A DNA stretch of 64,000 nt from Actinomycetota bacterium (GTDB taxonomy: Bacteria; Actinomycetota; Thermoleophilia; Gaiellales; F1-60-MAGs149). The position numbers and the translations under genes are program-made. Each line of letters starts with the position of its first letter. Position 1 is the stretch's first letter. Shown here one piece after another: positions 8,297 to 15,283 of this stretch. The DNA lies in NCBI GenBank assembly GCA_009885805.1, contig VFJZ01000009.1, positions 1 through 64,000 of the forward strand, given 5' to 3'. Below the pieces are notes generated by a model. The model was not told the origin of the DNA. It did not search any database and was given only the letters and a program-made list of their open reading frames with translations.

Positions 8297-9034
8297 ATGT
8301 CCGGCCACTCCAAGTGGTCCTCGATCAAGCACAAGAAGGCCGCGACCGACAAGAAGCGCGGGCAGCTGTTCTCCAAGCTGTCCCGCGCGATCATGGTTGC
8401 GGTCCGTGAGGGCGGTCCGAACCCCGCCGACAACGTCGCCCTGCAGGCCGCGATCGCCAAGGCGCGCAGCTTCTCGATGCCGAAGGAGAACGTCGAACGC
8501 GCCATCGAACGCGCTGCGGGCGCCGGCGACGGTGCCGCGTACGAGACCGTCGTCTACGAGGGCTACGGCGGGGGCGGAGCGGCGCTGATCATCGAGGCGC
8601 TGACCGACAACCGCAATCGGACGGCGGCGAACGTGCGGGCCGCATTCAACAAGGCCGCCGGCTCGCTCGGCCAGTCCGGCTCGGTCGCGTACCTGTTCGA
8701 CCGGCTCGGCGTGATCGTGATCGACGCGGTCACCGATGAGGAGTCGCTGCTGCTCGTGGCCGCCGACGCTGGCGCCGACGACGTCGCGGGCGACGACGAC
8801 GTCTGGCAGGTGACGTGCGCGCCGGCTGTTCTCGCGCAGGTGCGAACGGCGCTCGAGGAGGCCGCGTTCGCGGTGGAGGCGGCCGAGATCCGGATGGTGC
8901 CGAAGTCCCTCGTGGAGGTCGACATCGAGACGGCGCGGACGCTCCTGCGGCTCGTGGACGCGCTCGAGGAGGACGACGACGTGCAGGAGGTCTACTTCAA
9001 CTTCGAGGTGCCGGAGGAACTCCTCAGCGAGTAG
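8297..9034 (+). CDS. YebC/PmpR family regulator / translation factor
   Basis: This 245-residue protein starts MSGHSKWSSIKHKKAATDKKRG, of which the first residues are the invariant YebC signature. The KENVERAIERA helix and YEGYGGGGAALIIE loop are also conserved, and the acidic C-terminus is typical. YebC proteins have been described as transcriptional regulators and more recently as ribosome-associated factors helping proline-rich translation; the latter is interesting here because the sigma fusion just upstream has polyproline. The gene follows pdxT by 12 bases with a GGAGG site (acggaggatccgc) and is likely in the same operon. In many actinobacteria yebC also sits next to pdxT. Confidence 0.95.
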   Translation: MSGHSKWSSIKHKKAATDKKRGQLFSKLSRAIMVAVREGGPNPADNVALQAAIAKARSFSMPKENVERAIERAAGAGDGAAYETVVYEGYGGGGAALIIEALTDNRNRTAANVRAAFNKAAGSLGQSGSVAYLFDRLGVIVIDAVTDEESLLLVAADAGADDVAGDDDVWQVTCAPAVLAQVRTALEEAAFAVEAAEIRMVPKSLVEVDIETARTLLRLVDALEEDDDVQEVYFNFEVPEELLSE

Positions 9035-9069
9035 CGTGGAACGCCGGGGCCGGGCCCCTAAGTGGTTCG

Positions 9070-9252
9070 TCACCGAAATGGCGAGTCGGTTGGAGCCTCG
9101 TCGCCGTCGCGGTAGCCGAGATGGCTCGTCAGCTCCGCACCGGCGGCGCGTTCGATCAGCCGCTTACGGAGCTGCTGGATCAACCCGTCCGGTCGTTCGG
9201 GATCTCGCTTGTCCCCATCTGGGGCTCCTTCCTGGCCGCCGCGGACGACCCG
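9070..9252 (-). pseudogene. IS256-type transposase fragment
   Basis: Read on the minus strand, this 60-codon open stretch contains GLIQQLRKRLIERAAGAELT followed by SHLGYRDGDEAP, which matches the N-terminal region of mutator (IS256) transposases that reads LTK-LVERAL-AELTEHLGYE. No start codon is available in frame, a TGA precedes it (9253-9255), and it stops at 9070 where the family continues for more than 300 residues. It is therefore a dead internal fragment. Confidence 0.6.
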
Positions 9253-9349
9253 TCAAGCGATACACAAAAAACCGCGCACCTCCGTCGGGGATCCGGTCTC
9301 CTCCGTGGATGCGGATGACGCTCATCGCGGAGGTCCATATCGAGTCCGC

Positions 9350-9481
9350 AGCGCCCAACCCGATCCGGCTGCGCTGCGCCAGCCGCTGCTGCGTCCGACC
9401 CCGCCGCGACCACGCCTCCAACTGCTCCCGCTCGGAAGCATCCAGAACCAGTACCGCCTTCGGTCGTCCCCTTCTTGCCAT
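9350..9481 (-). pseudogene. IS630-type transposase, N-terminal fragment
   Basis: The fragment starts MARRGRPKAVLVLDASEREQ and goes on with LEAWSRRGRTQQRLAQRSRI, the characteristic opening and first helix-turn-helix of IS630 transposases. Similarity ends after about 44 residues (family RIVLACAEG against RIGLGAADS here). A GGAGGGAGG ribosome site still precedes the ATG at 9481, so the 5' end of the element is well preserved while the DDE catalytic part is gone. Confidence 0.65.
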
Positions 9482-9558
9482 CTACGCCTCCCTCCAGGGT
9501 GCCGTAGAAGGCAACGGACCACCTCCCGACTTATTCCCCTAACCTCCGCGACAGGACA

Positions 9559-10239
9559 CTAGGTTCCAGGTGCAGGCGGGTACTCGACCTGGTCGCCGCG
9601 GTGCTCGCCGACCGTGAGGATTCGCAGGTCGGCATCGCCATCGTTGACGAACTGGTGCGCCCGCTCGGGCCCCTCCGTCTTCGCGAAGAAGTCGCCCGTA
9701 CCGACGCGGTAACTCGCGTCGCCGACCTGCAGCAGTCCGGTGCCGCTGAGGATGAGGAAGCACTCCTCCTCCTCGTGGTGCCAGTGGTACTTCGTCGACC
9801 GCTCACCGGGACGGATCACGTCCAGATTGACGCCGATCCGACGCAGGCCGGCGTGGTCGCCGACTCGCGTCGAGATCCCGAACGTCTCGCCGCCCGGTTC
9901 GTACTCGCCCTCGCCGGACGGTGCCTCGGACAGGGAGACGAGAAAGGGCGGACGGCCATCGGCGCGCTTCAGGAGGCGCTCCGCCGGCATCCCGTGTGCC
10001 TCGGAAACGCCGTACTCGCCGGCGGGCAACTGCCGCACCTGCACCCAGCGCTGCGGGCGAAAGGCCGGGTCGACCTCGACGCAGGCCGCCTCCCAGGCGC
10101 CCTCGCGGTCGACGAGCAGGAACGCGTCGGCCGCCGCTCCCGCGACGCGCTGCACCTCGCCAGCCGCAGCGGCGGCGTCGGGCCAGTACCGAGCGTGGTG
10201 CTCGACGAGTGCAACCGTCCGGATCTGCCGCTCCGCCAT
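9559..10239 (-). CDS. Cupin domain protein with an added N-terminal region
   Basis: The C-terminal half of this 226-residue protein is a cupin. Motif 1 reads PGERSTKYHWHHEEEECFLI with metal-binding histidines and glutamate, and motif 2 reads GTGDFFAKTEGPERAHQFVN. It probably binds a metal and a small molecule, or acts as an isomerase or dioxygenase. The first 90 residues are of unknown fold. A TACCAT box stands 8 bases before the ATG, back to back with the tpiA promoter. The 3' end abuts the transposon remnants, which may have deleted neighbouring genes. Confidence 0.75.
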   Translation of the reverse strand: MAERQIRTVALVEHHARYWPDAAAAAGEVQRVAGAAADAFLLVDREGAWEAACVEVDPAFRPQRWVQVRQLPAGEYGVSEAHGMPAERLLKRADGRPPFLVSLSEAPSGEGEYEPGGETFGISTRVGDHAGLRRIGVNLDVIRPGERSTKYHWHHEEEECFLILSGTGLLQVGDASYRVGTGDFFAKTEGPERAHQFVNDGDADLRILTVGEHRGDQVEYPPAPGT

Positions 10240-10277
10240 CGGCGCGGATGGTAGCGGGGCGGCCTACCCTTGCGCCC

Positions 10278-11057
10278 ATGACGGACGATGCCGACGCCCG
10301 CGCACCCTACGTCGCCGGCAACTGGAAGATGCACAAGCTGCGCGGCGAGGCGACGGCGTTCGCGCTCGCCCTCGCGGCTCGCCTCGACGAGCTCGACGAG
10401 GTCGACCTGGCGATCGCGCCGCCGCTGACCTGTCTCGCCGAGGTCGCCGACGTTCTGGCGCCACTCGGCGTCGGTGTCCTCGGCCAGAACGCCCACGCCG
10501 CCGCCGGGGGCGCCTTCACCGGCGAGGTGACGATGGCGATGCTGGTCGACGCCGGCGCGACCGGCGTCCTGCTCGGGCACTCCGAGCGCCGGCAGCTTCA
10601 CGGCGAGACTGACGGTGCCCTCGCCGAGAAGCTGCCGGCTGCGCTTGCGGCCGGGCTGGAGCCGATCCTCTGCATCGGCGAGACCGAGGCCGAGCGCGAT
10701 CACGGAGCGACGGAGGCGCGCCTCGCCGCCCAGCTCGAGGCGGGCCTCGCCAACGTCGCCGCCGCCCAGGCCGCCACGATCGTGGTCGCCTACGAGCCGG
10801 TGTGGGCAATCGGCACCGGCAAGACGGCCACACCGGAGCAGGCGCAGGCGGCCCACGCCCACATCCGGGCGGTCCTGGCGGCGCTCGTCGGCGATGAGGT
10901 CGCGGCGCTGATCAGGGTCCTCTACGGCGGCTCCGTCAAGCCGTCGAATGCTGCGGAGCTGTTCGCCCAGCCCGACATCGACGGCGGCCTGATCGGTGGC
11001 GCAGCGCTCGCCGTGGAGGACTTCGTCGCGATCGCCGCGGCCGCCGCGCCACGCTGA
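10278..11057 (+). CDS. tpiA: Triosephosphate isomerase
   Basis: This 259-residue enzyme interconverts dihydroxyacetone phosphate and glyceraldehyde 3-phosphate in glycolysis. GNWKMH holds the substrate-binding lysine, LLGHSERR the catalytic histidine, and VAYEPVWAIGTGKTA the catalytic glutamate and the start of the flexible loop 6. LYGGSVKPSNA and GGLIGGAAL form the phosphate-binding end. The ATG at 10278 has TACCCT ending 7 bases upstream, so the mRNA is probably leaderless; the longer open frame upstream is antisense to the cupin gene. Its stop overlaps the gpmI ATG (TGATG), indicating coupling. Confidence 0.97.
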   Translation: MTDDADARAPYVAGNWKMHKLRGEATAFALALAARLDELDEVDLAIAPPLTCLAEVADVLAPLGVGVLGQNAHAAAGGAFTGEVTMAMLVDAGATGVLLGHSERRQLHGETDGALAEKLPAALAAGLEPILCIGETEAERDHGATEARLAAQLEAGLANVAAAQAATIVVAYEPVWAIGTGKTATPEQAQAAHAHIRAVLAALVGDEVAALIRVLYGGSVKPSNAAELFAQPDIDGGLIGGAALAVEDFVAIAAAAAPR

Positions 11058-12565
11058 TGCGGCCGGTGGCCCTCGTCATCCTGGACGGCCTCGGCATCGC
11101 ACCGCCTGGCCCCGGGAACGCCGTCGAACTGGCGGCGACGCCGGTGCTCGACGGGCTCCTCGCGACCTACCCGTCGACGACCCTCGCGGCCTCGGGGCGC
11201 GCGGTTGGACTGCCGGAAGGTCAGATGGGGAACTCCGAGGTCGGGCACCTGACGATCGGGGCGGGGCGGATCGTCCGGCAGGATCTCGTCCGGGTCTCGG
11301 ATGCCGTCGCCGATGGCTCGTTCCTTCAGAACCCCGCGCTCGTCGCCGCGGCCGCGCGAGCGCGTGACGGCGGCAGCAGGCTGCACATCGTCGGGCTCGT
11401 CTCGGATGGCGGCGTCCACTCGCACGTCGACCACCTCCGCGCTCTCGTCGAGCTGGCGCGACGGACTGGCGTCATCCCGTTCGTGCACGCCATTACCGAC
11501 GGCCGCGACGTCTCGCCCCACCAGGCGGCGCCGCTGCTGGCGGCGCTGGCCGGGGAATGGGCCGACGGCCGGGCCCGGCTCGCGACCGTCTGCGGCCGGC
11601 TCTACGCGATGGATCGGGATCATCGCTGGGAGCGCACGCGACGATTCTACGAGCTGATCGTGACTGGATCCGGGACGCGGGCGGCGTCCGGATCGGCCGC
11701 CGTCGAGGCGTCGTACGGCGCCGGCGTCACCGACGAGTTCGTCGAGCCTGCGCGGCTCGATCCCGACGGCCTGATCCGCCGCGGCGACGAGGTCATCTTC
11801 CTCAACTTCCGGCCCGATCGGGCGCGCCAGATCTGTAGCGCGCTCGCCGACCCGGCCTTCGCCGGCTTCGACCGCGGCGCGGAGCCACCGCTCCCGACCC
11901 TCACCACGATGACCTCCTACGGTGCGGGTCAGCCGGGCGCTGTCGCCTTCGCGCCCGAGCAGGTCGAGGATGTCCTCGCGGACGTCCTCGAGCGTCACGG
12001 CGTGCGGCAGCTGCACGCCGCCGAGACGGAGAAGTACCCGCACGTCACGTACTTCCTGAACGGTGGCGACGAGACCGTTCACGAGGGCGAGGTGCGGATC
12101 CTGGTGCCGTCGCCGCGCGACGTCCGTACCTACGACGAGCGGCCGGCGATGAGTGCGCCCGAGTTGACGCAGCGCGTCTGCGACGCGCTCGTCGGAGGCG
12201 ACTTCGGGTTTGCCGTGATCAACTTCGCAAACCCCGACATGGTCGGTCACACCGGCGTGTTCGACGCCGTGATCGAGGCCGTCGAGGTCGTCGACGGCTG
12301 TCTCGGTCGGGTCCTCGAGGTTGTGGCGCAGATCGGCGGTGTCGCGCTCGTCACGGCCGACCACGGCAACGCCGAGGTGATGCTGACCGCGGCGGGCGAG
12401 CCGCATACGGCCCACACCACGAACCCCGTGCCGCTCGTCATCACCGATCGAGCGTGTGCCCTCGCCGATGGCCGTGGGCTCGTCGATCTCGCGCCGACGA
12501 TCCTCCGGCTGCTCGATCTAGACCAGCCTGCGGCAATGACCGGTCGCATGATCACCCTTGCATAG
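11057..12565 (+). CDS. gpmI: 2,3-bisphosphoglycerate-independent phosphoglycerate mutase
   Basis: This 502-residue member of the alkaline phosphatase superfamily interconverts 3- and 2-phosphoglycerate using two manganese ions. PVALVILDGLGIAPPGPGNA is the metal-binding opening. The phosphorylated serine lies in QMGNSEVGHL near residue 60. NFANPDMVGHTG and TADHGNAE are the second metal-ligand blocks. Length and motifs are those of a complete enzyme. Its product 2-phosphoglycerate is also the substrate of the 2-phosphoglycerate kinase encoded at 33.07 kb. Confidence 0.97.
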   Translation: MRPVALVILDGLGIAPPGPGNAVELAATPVLDGLLATYPSTTLAASGRAVGLPEGQMGNSEVGHLTIGAGRIVRQDLVRVSDAVADGSFLQNPALVAAAARARDGGSRLHIVGLVSDGGVHSHVDHLRALVELARRTGVIPFVHAITDGRDVSPHQAAPLLAALAGEWADGRARLATVCGRLYAMDRDHRWERTRRFYELIVTGSGTRAASGSAAVEASYGAGVTDEFVEPARLDPDGLIRRGDEVIFLNFRPDRARQICSALADPAFAGFDRGAEPPLPTLTTMTSYGAGQPGAVAFAPEQVEDVLADVLERHGVRQLHAAETEKYPHVTYFLNGGDETVHEGEVRILVPSPRDVRTYDERPAMSAPELTQRVCDALVGGDFGFAVINFANPDMVGHTGVFDAVIEAVEVVDGCLGRVLEVVAQIGGVALVTADHGNAEVMLTAAGEPHTAHTTNPVPLVITDRACALADGRGLVDLAPTILRLLDLDQPAAMTGRMITLA

Positions 12566-12585
12566 ATTTGAATCGGTTCTATACT
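12558..12585 (+). promoter_or_regulatory. Sigma-A type promoter TTGCAT-16-TATACT
   Basis: TTGCAT (12558-12563) and TATACT (12580-12585) are separated by 16 bases. The start point should lie near 12592, exactly at the second GTG of the following gene, which implies a leaderless mRNA. Confidence 0.5.
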
Positions 12586-12592
12586 CGTGCGA

Positions 12593-13081
12593 GTGGTCAG
12601 AGTCACCATTGACACGCCGCCCGTACAGGCGTTTGCTCGGGCGACCGAGCCCTACCGAGCTTCGGTCTACTCGGCCGCGCTCTGGTACGGCGGTGGCGAT
12701 CGACGGCACGCCCAACGGGTGTACGGCCGGACGTTCGCGCTGCTCGAGCGGCGCGGAGAGGAGGTCCGTCGCGTCAACGTCGCGCGCGCGCTCGGGCAGG
12801 CGCTGCTGCAGATACCGCGTCCCCGGCGACCACTGGAGCCGTCGTCGCGACGCACGTCGCGCCGCTACTGGGAGATCATGGCGGCGCTAGCGCCGGAGCA
12901 TGCCGTGCCGATGCTGCTGGTCGGTGTCCTCGGCCTCACGCACGCCCAGGCTGCCGACGCGCTCGCACTGCAACCGCGTGACGTTCGCCGGCGCATCTCC
13001 CTCGGGCGTGACACGATCGTCCGGCGCCTCGGGATCACGGTCGCGCTCGAGGCCGAGCGCGTCGCCGAGCTGCCCGGCTGA
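12593..13081 (+). CDS. Sigma-factor-like helix-turn-helix protein
   Basis: This 162-residue protein resembles a reduced ECF sigma factor. The N-terminal half (SVYSAALWYGGGDRRHAQRV) looks like a worn region 2. The C-terminal half (MLLVGVLGLTHAQAADALAL with PRDVRRRISLGRDTIVRRLG) looks like region 4 with its helix-turn-helix. It may be a true low-similarity sigma or a DNA-binding relic. GTG codons at 12587 and 12593 are in frame. The second is 7 bases after the TATACT box and is preferred. It starts just downstream of gpmI. Confidence 0.6.
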   Translation: MVRVTIDTPPVQAFARATEPYRASVYSAALWYGGGDRRHAQRVYGRTFALLERRGEEVRRVNVARALGQALLQIPRPRRPLEPSSRRTSRRYWEIMAALAPEHAVPMLLVGVLGLTHAQAADALALQPRDVRRRISLGRDTIVRRLGITVALEAERVAELPG

Positions 13082-13113
13082 CGGCAAGGGGCGAGCGCCG
13101 ACGGGCGCCGGTC

Positions 13114-13503
13114 GTGCACTCCTTCGTCGCCCTGCCGCTGCCGGACCAGCCGGTGCCACGACTGCTGCTGCGAGTCGAGATCGAGCACCGGGTGCCGCTG
13201 CTTTGCCTGATCGACACCGGCGCGATCGCCACGCGCCTGCCAGCGTGGGTCACTGATGCCCTCGCGCTCGACCTCCGCGGGGCGGTGACCCGGACGATCT
13301 GGCTCGGTGGCGTGCGCACGGTCGCTCGCCGCGCGGAGGTCGAGCTCACAGTCGGCGACGACTCCTTCGCCTGCCCCGTCTGGTTCTGCGATGCCTGGTC
13401 GCCGCCGTTCGGGCTGCTGGGCCAGGACGACTTCCTGCGCCGGTACCGCCTGACGCTCGCGGTCGCCGAGGAGTGGTTCTCCCTCGAGCGCGACTCCGCC
13501 TGA
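13114..13503 (+). CDS. Retropepsin-like aspartic protease
   Basis: The protein has 129 residues. LLCLIDTGAIATRLP carries the D-T-G catalytic triad of retropepsin-like proteases, followed by the usual psi-loop beta strands and a PPFGLLGQDDFLRRYRL end that matches the conserved LLG-DFL of this group. One copy of the catalytic motif means it must work as a homodimer. No signal peptide or membrane segment is seen, so it is likely cytoplasmic. It follows the sigma-like gene by 32 bases and may be co-transcribed. Confidence 0.75.
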   Translation: MHSFVALPLPDQPVPRLLLRVEIEHRVPLLCLIDTGAIATRLPAWVTDALALDLRGAVTRTIWLGGVRTVARRAEVELTVGDDSFACPVWFCDAWSPPFGLLGQDDFLRRYRLTLAVAEEWFSLERDSA

Positions 13504-13520
13504 ACGCGGCTCAGCGGTCG

Positions 13521-14261
13521 TCAGATCCCGAAGCTAAGGCGGTCGGCGAGGTGCTGCGGTAGGCCCGCCTCGGTGATCTGACGCTGGGCCAGCGCGACGT
13601 CGTACCTGACGCGCTCGAAGATCGCTCGTTCCGGCCTGCCGGCGTCGTCGAGGTAGAGCAGGAGCCAGGCGGCGCGGGCGTCACCGTCGCGGGGCTGACC
13701 GACGCTGCCGGGGTTCAGCAGCGTATGCCGCCCGCCGCGGACGTCGAAGGTGTTACCGGCTGCCGCGCGGCCACCGATCAGGCGCTCACCGACGATGCGG
13801 GCGGCGAGGGGCAGGTGGGTGTGTCCGCACAGGACCAGTTCGTGCGAGGTGCGGGACAAGGCGTCGAGGGCGGCCGCGCCGTCCGCGACGTACTCCCAGA
13901 CCGGGTCGCGCGGTGAGCCGTGGTAGAGGCCGATCGGCCCGCGCGTCGCGCTCGGCTCGAGCGTCGCGAGCCACTGCTCGGCAGCGGTGGGCAGCACCTC
14001 GCGCGTCCAGCGGATTGCGCGGCCGGCGTCCGCGGAGAAGGTCGCCGCGTCGGCCCTGCCACAGGCGACGAGGTCGTGGTTCCCGGCCAGCACGAGCTCG
14101 CAGTGCTCCTGCACGAGGCGGGAGCAGTCCTCCGGCCTCGCTCCGTAGCCGACGACGTCGCCGAGGCACCAGAGGACGTCGCAGCGGATCGAACACGCCT
14201 CCAGCACGGCCTCGAGTGCCGGCTGGTTCGAGTGGATATCCGAGAGCACGCCGACGCGCAT
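13521..14261 (-). CDS. Metallophosphoesterase (YfcE/MJ0936-like)
   Basis: This 246-residue calcineurin-fold phosphoesterase starts MRVGVLSDIHSNQPALEAVL, with D-x-H metal ligands. GDVVGYG, GNHDLV, and CGHTHLPL complete the five-motif signature, and LLNPGSVGQPRDGD is typical of the YfcE/MJ0936 branch. The expected activity is hydrolysis of phosphodiesters or nucleotides, with unknown physiological substrate. The open frame extends 59 codons upstream over the divergent DUF3467 gene, but the family start is the ATG at 14261. Confidence 0.88.
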   Translation of the reverse strand: MRVGVLSDIHSNQPALEAVLEACSIRCDVLWCLGDVVGYGARPEDCSRLVQEHCELVLAGNHDLVACGRADAATFSADAGRAIRWTREVLPTAAEQWLATLEPSATRGPIGLYHGSPRDPVWEYVADGAAALDALSRTSHELVLCGHTHLPLAARIVGERLIGGRAAAGNTFDVRGGRHTLLNPGSVGQPRDGDARAAWLLLYLDDAGRPERAIFERVRYDVALAQRQITEAGLPQHLADRLSFGI

Positions 14262-14303
14262 GTCCAGCGCTGTACGGCGGGAGATGGGTATCCTCCTGCA
14301 CCG

Positions 14304-14627
14304 ATGGACGACGACGGCGACGAGCGACGGCTCAACATCCACTTCACGCCGGAGTTGATGGCCGGTGTCTACGCCAACTTCGCCAACGTCAGCCACTCCG
14401 AGTACGAGTTCACGCTGACCTTCGCCCGTGTCGACCACGAGGTGGACGATGACGAGGTGCCGGGCTGGGTCGTCGCCCGGGTCAACGTCGCGCCGCGCTT
14501 CATGCGCGAACTGCTGGACGCGATGGAGGACAACTACTCGAAGTGGCTCGCCCGCGAACGGATCCGCGATCTGCCGGAGATCGGCGACCCCCGCGACGAC
14601 GTCGAGCCGACGGACGACGCGCCCTGA
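14304..14627 (+). CDS. DUF3467 protein
   Basis: This 107-residue protein contains the DUF3467 core: LNIHFTPELMAGVYANFANV, SHSEYEFTLTFARV and ARVNVAPRFMRELLDAMEDN. The family is small, widespread and of unknown function. A TATCCT box lies 9 bases before the ATG. The stop TGA (14625-14627) overlaps the probable CTG start of rlmH, so the two genes are coupled. Confidence 0.85.
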   Translation: MDDDGDERRLNIHFTPELMAGVYANFANVSHSEYEFTLTFARVDHEVDDDEVPGWVVARVNVAPRFMRELLDAMEDNYSKWLARERIRDLPEIGDPRDDVEPTDDAP

Positions 14628-15037
14628 TCCGCCTCGTCGCGGTCGGCCGTCCCCGCGGGCCGCTCGCCGACGCCGCGCGCGACTACGAGGCGCGGCTGGC
14701 GAAGGTGCTGCGGTTCGAGGTGGTCGACGTGCGCGACGGCCGGCCGTTCGAACACCACCTGACCGGGTTCCACGTCGTCTGCCTGGACCGGAGCGGAATG
14801 GCCCTGGCGAGCGTCGATCTGGCGGCGTTCGTCCGGGAGCGCGAGGAGCTGTCGCCGCAGCGGACGGCGTTCGTCATCGGCGGCGCCGACGGGCTGCCGC
14901 CGTCCGTCCTCGAAGCGGCGCAGACGCGTCTGTCGCTCGGGCCGGCGACGCTACCGCACCAGCTGGCGCGGGTCGTGCTCGTCGAGCAGCTGTACCGGGC
15001 GACGACGATCCTCCGCGGCGAGCCGTATCACCGATAG
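14624..15037 (+). CDS. rlmH: 23S rRNA (pseudouridine1915-N3)-methyltransferase RlmH, CTG start
   Basis: This SPOUT methyltransferase modifies pseudouridine 1915 in helix 69 of 23S rRNA. The protein should begin LIRLVAVGRPRGPL, which aligns with the family start M-I-LIAVGK-K. The knot region reads TAFVIGGADGLPPSVLEAA, with LSLGPATLPHQLARVVLVEQ and LYRATTILRGEPYHR at the C-terminus. No ATG, GTG or TTG lies near this point. The nearest upstream start is GTG 14543 and would add 27 arginine-rich residues antisense in character to the DUF3467 frame. CTG at 14624 overlaps the upstream stop (CTGA) and is the likely start. That gives about 137 residues, a little shorter than usual. Confidence 0.85.
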   Translation: MIRLVAVGRPRGPLADAARDYEARLAKVLRFEVVDVRDGRPFEHHLTGFHVVCLDRSGMALASVDLAAFVREREELSPQRTAFVIGGADGLPPSVLEAAQTRLSLGPATLPHQLARVVLVEQLYRATTILRGEPYHR

Positions 15038-15229
15038 GCGGAGCGCGTCGGCGGTGAGCAGGGCGAGGCCGGCCGGGAGCGCGACCGCGATCGCGGCGCT
15101 GCGCTGATCGACGGCCAGACCCGCGTGCGTGGCGACGGCGAGCGCGGCGAGGCCGACCACGGAGCGCAGCCGTGAGGCGCCGAGGCCGAGCGCCAGGAAG
15201 CCAGCGAACACGACGATTGAGACGGCCAC
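14951..15229 (-). CDS. Candidate small membrane protein
   Basis: On the minus strand between rlmH and argS an open frame encodes up to 92 residues with two or three hydrophobic helices (SIVVFAGFLALGLGASRL, VVGLAALAVATHAGLAV, AAIAVALPAGLALLTADALRL). Third codon positions are almost all G or C across 15038-15229, where no plus-strand gene exists, which supports real coding. GTG at 15229 is the first clear start. The 3' end overlaps rlmH by 87 bases, which is unusual and lowers confidence. No family is recognised. Confidence 0.4.
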   Translation of the reverse strand: MAVSIVVFAGFLALGLGASRLRSVVGLAALAVATHAGLAVDQRSAAIAVALPAGLALLTADALRLSVIRLAAEDRRRPVQLLDEHDPRQLVR

Positions 15230-15283
15230 GTCGGCGAGTATGACCAGGGGGGTCCCGGGTACGGCAGCCGATAGGGTTCGCCC

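Larger units (their letters stand above)
9040..9556. mobile_element. Transposon graveyard (IS256- and IS630-type remnants)
   Basis: No intact gene fills the 524 bases between the YebC gene and the cupin gene. Both remnants that can be read lie on the minus strand. Position 9350-9481 holds the start of an IS630-type transposase, and 9070-9252 holds an internal piece of an IS256-type transposase. The order suggests that a second element landed in or replaced the rest of the first. I see no convincing pair of terminal inverted repeats or target duplication. Plus-strand frames across the region are arginine-rich shadows. Confidence 0.55.

Noticed and set aside
13521-14438. Longer metallophosphoesterase starting at 14438
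   Set aside because: The first 59 codons overlap the divergent DUF3467 gene, and the family start MRVGVLSDIHSN is at 14261.
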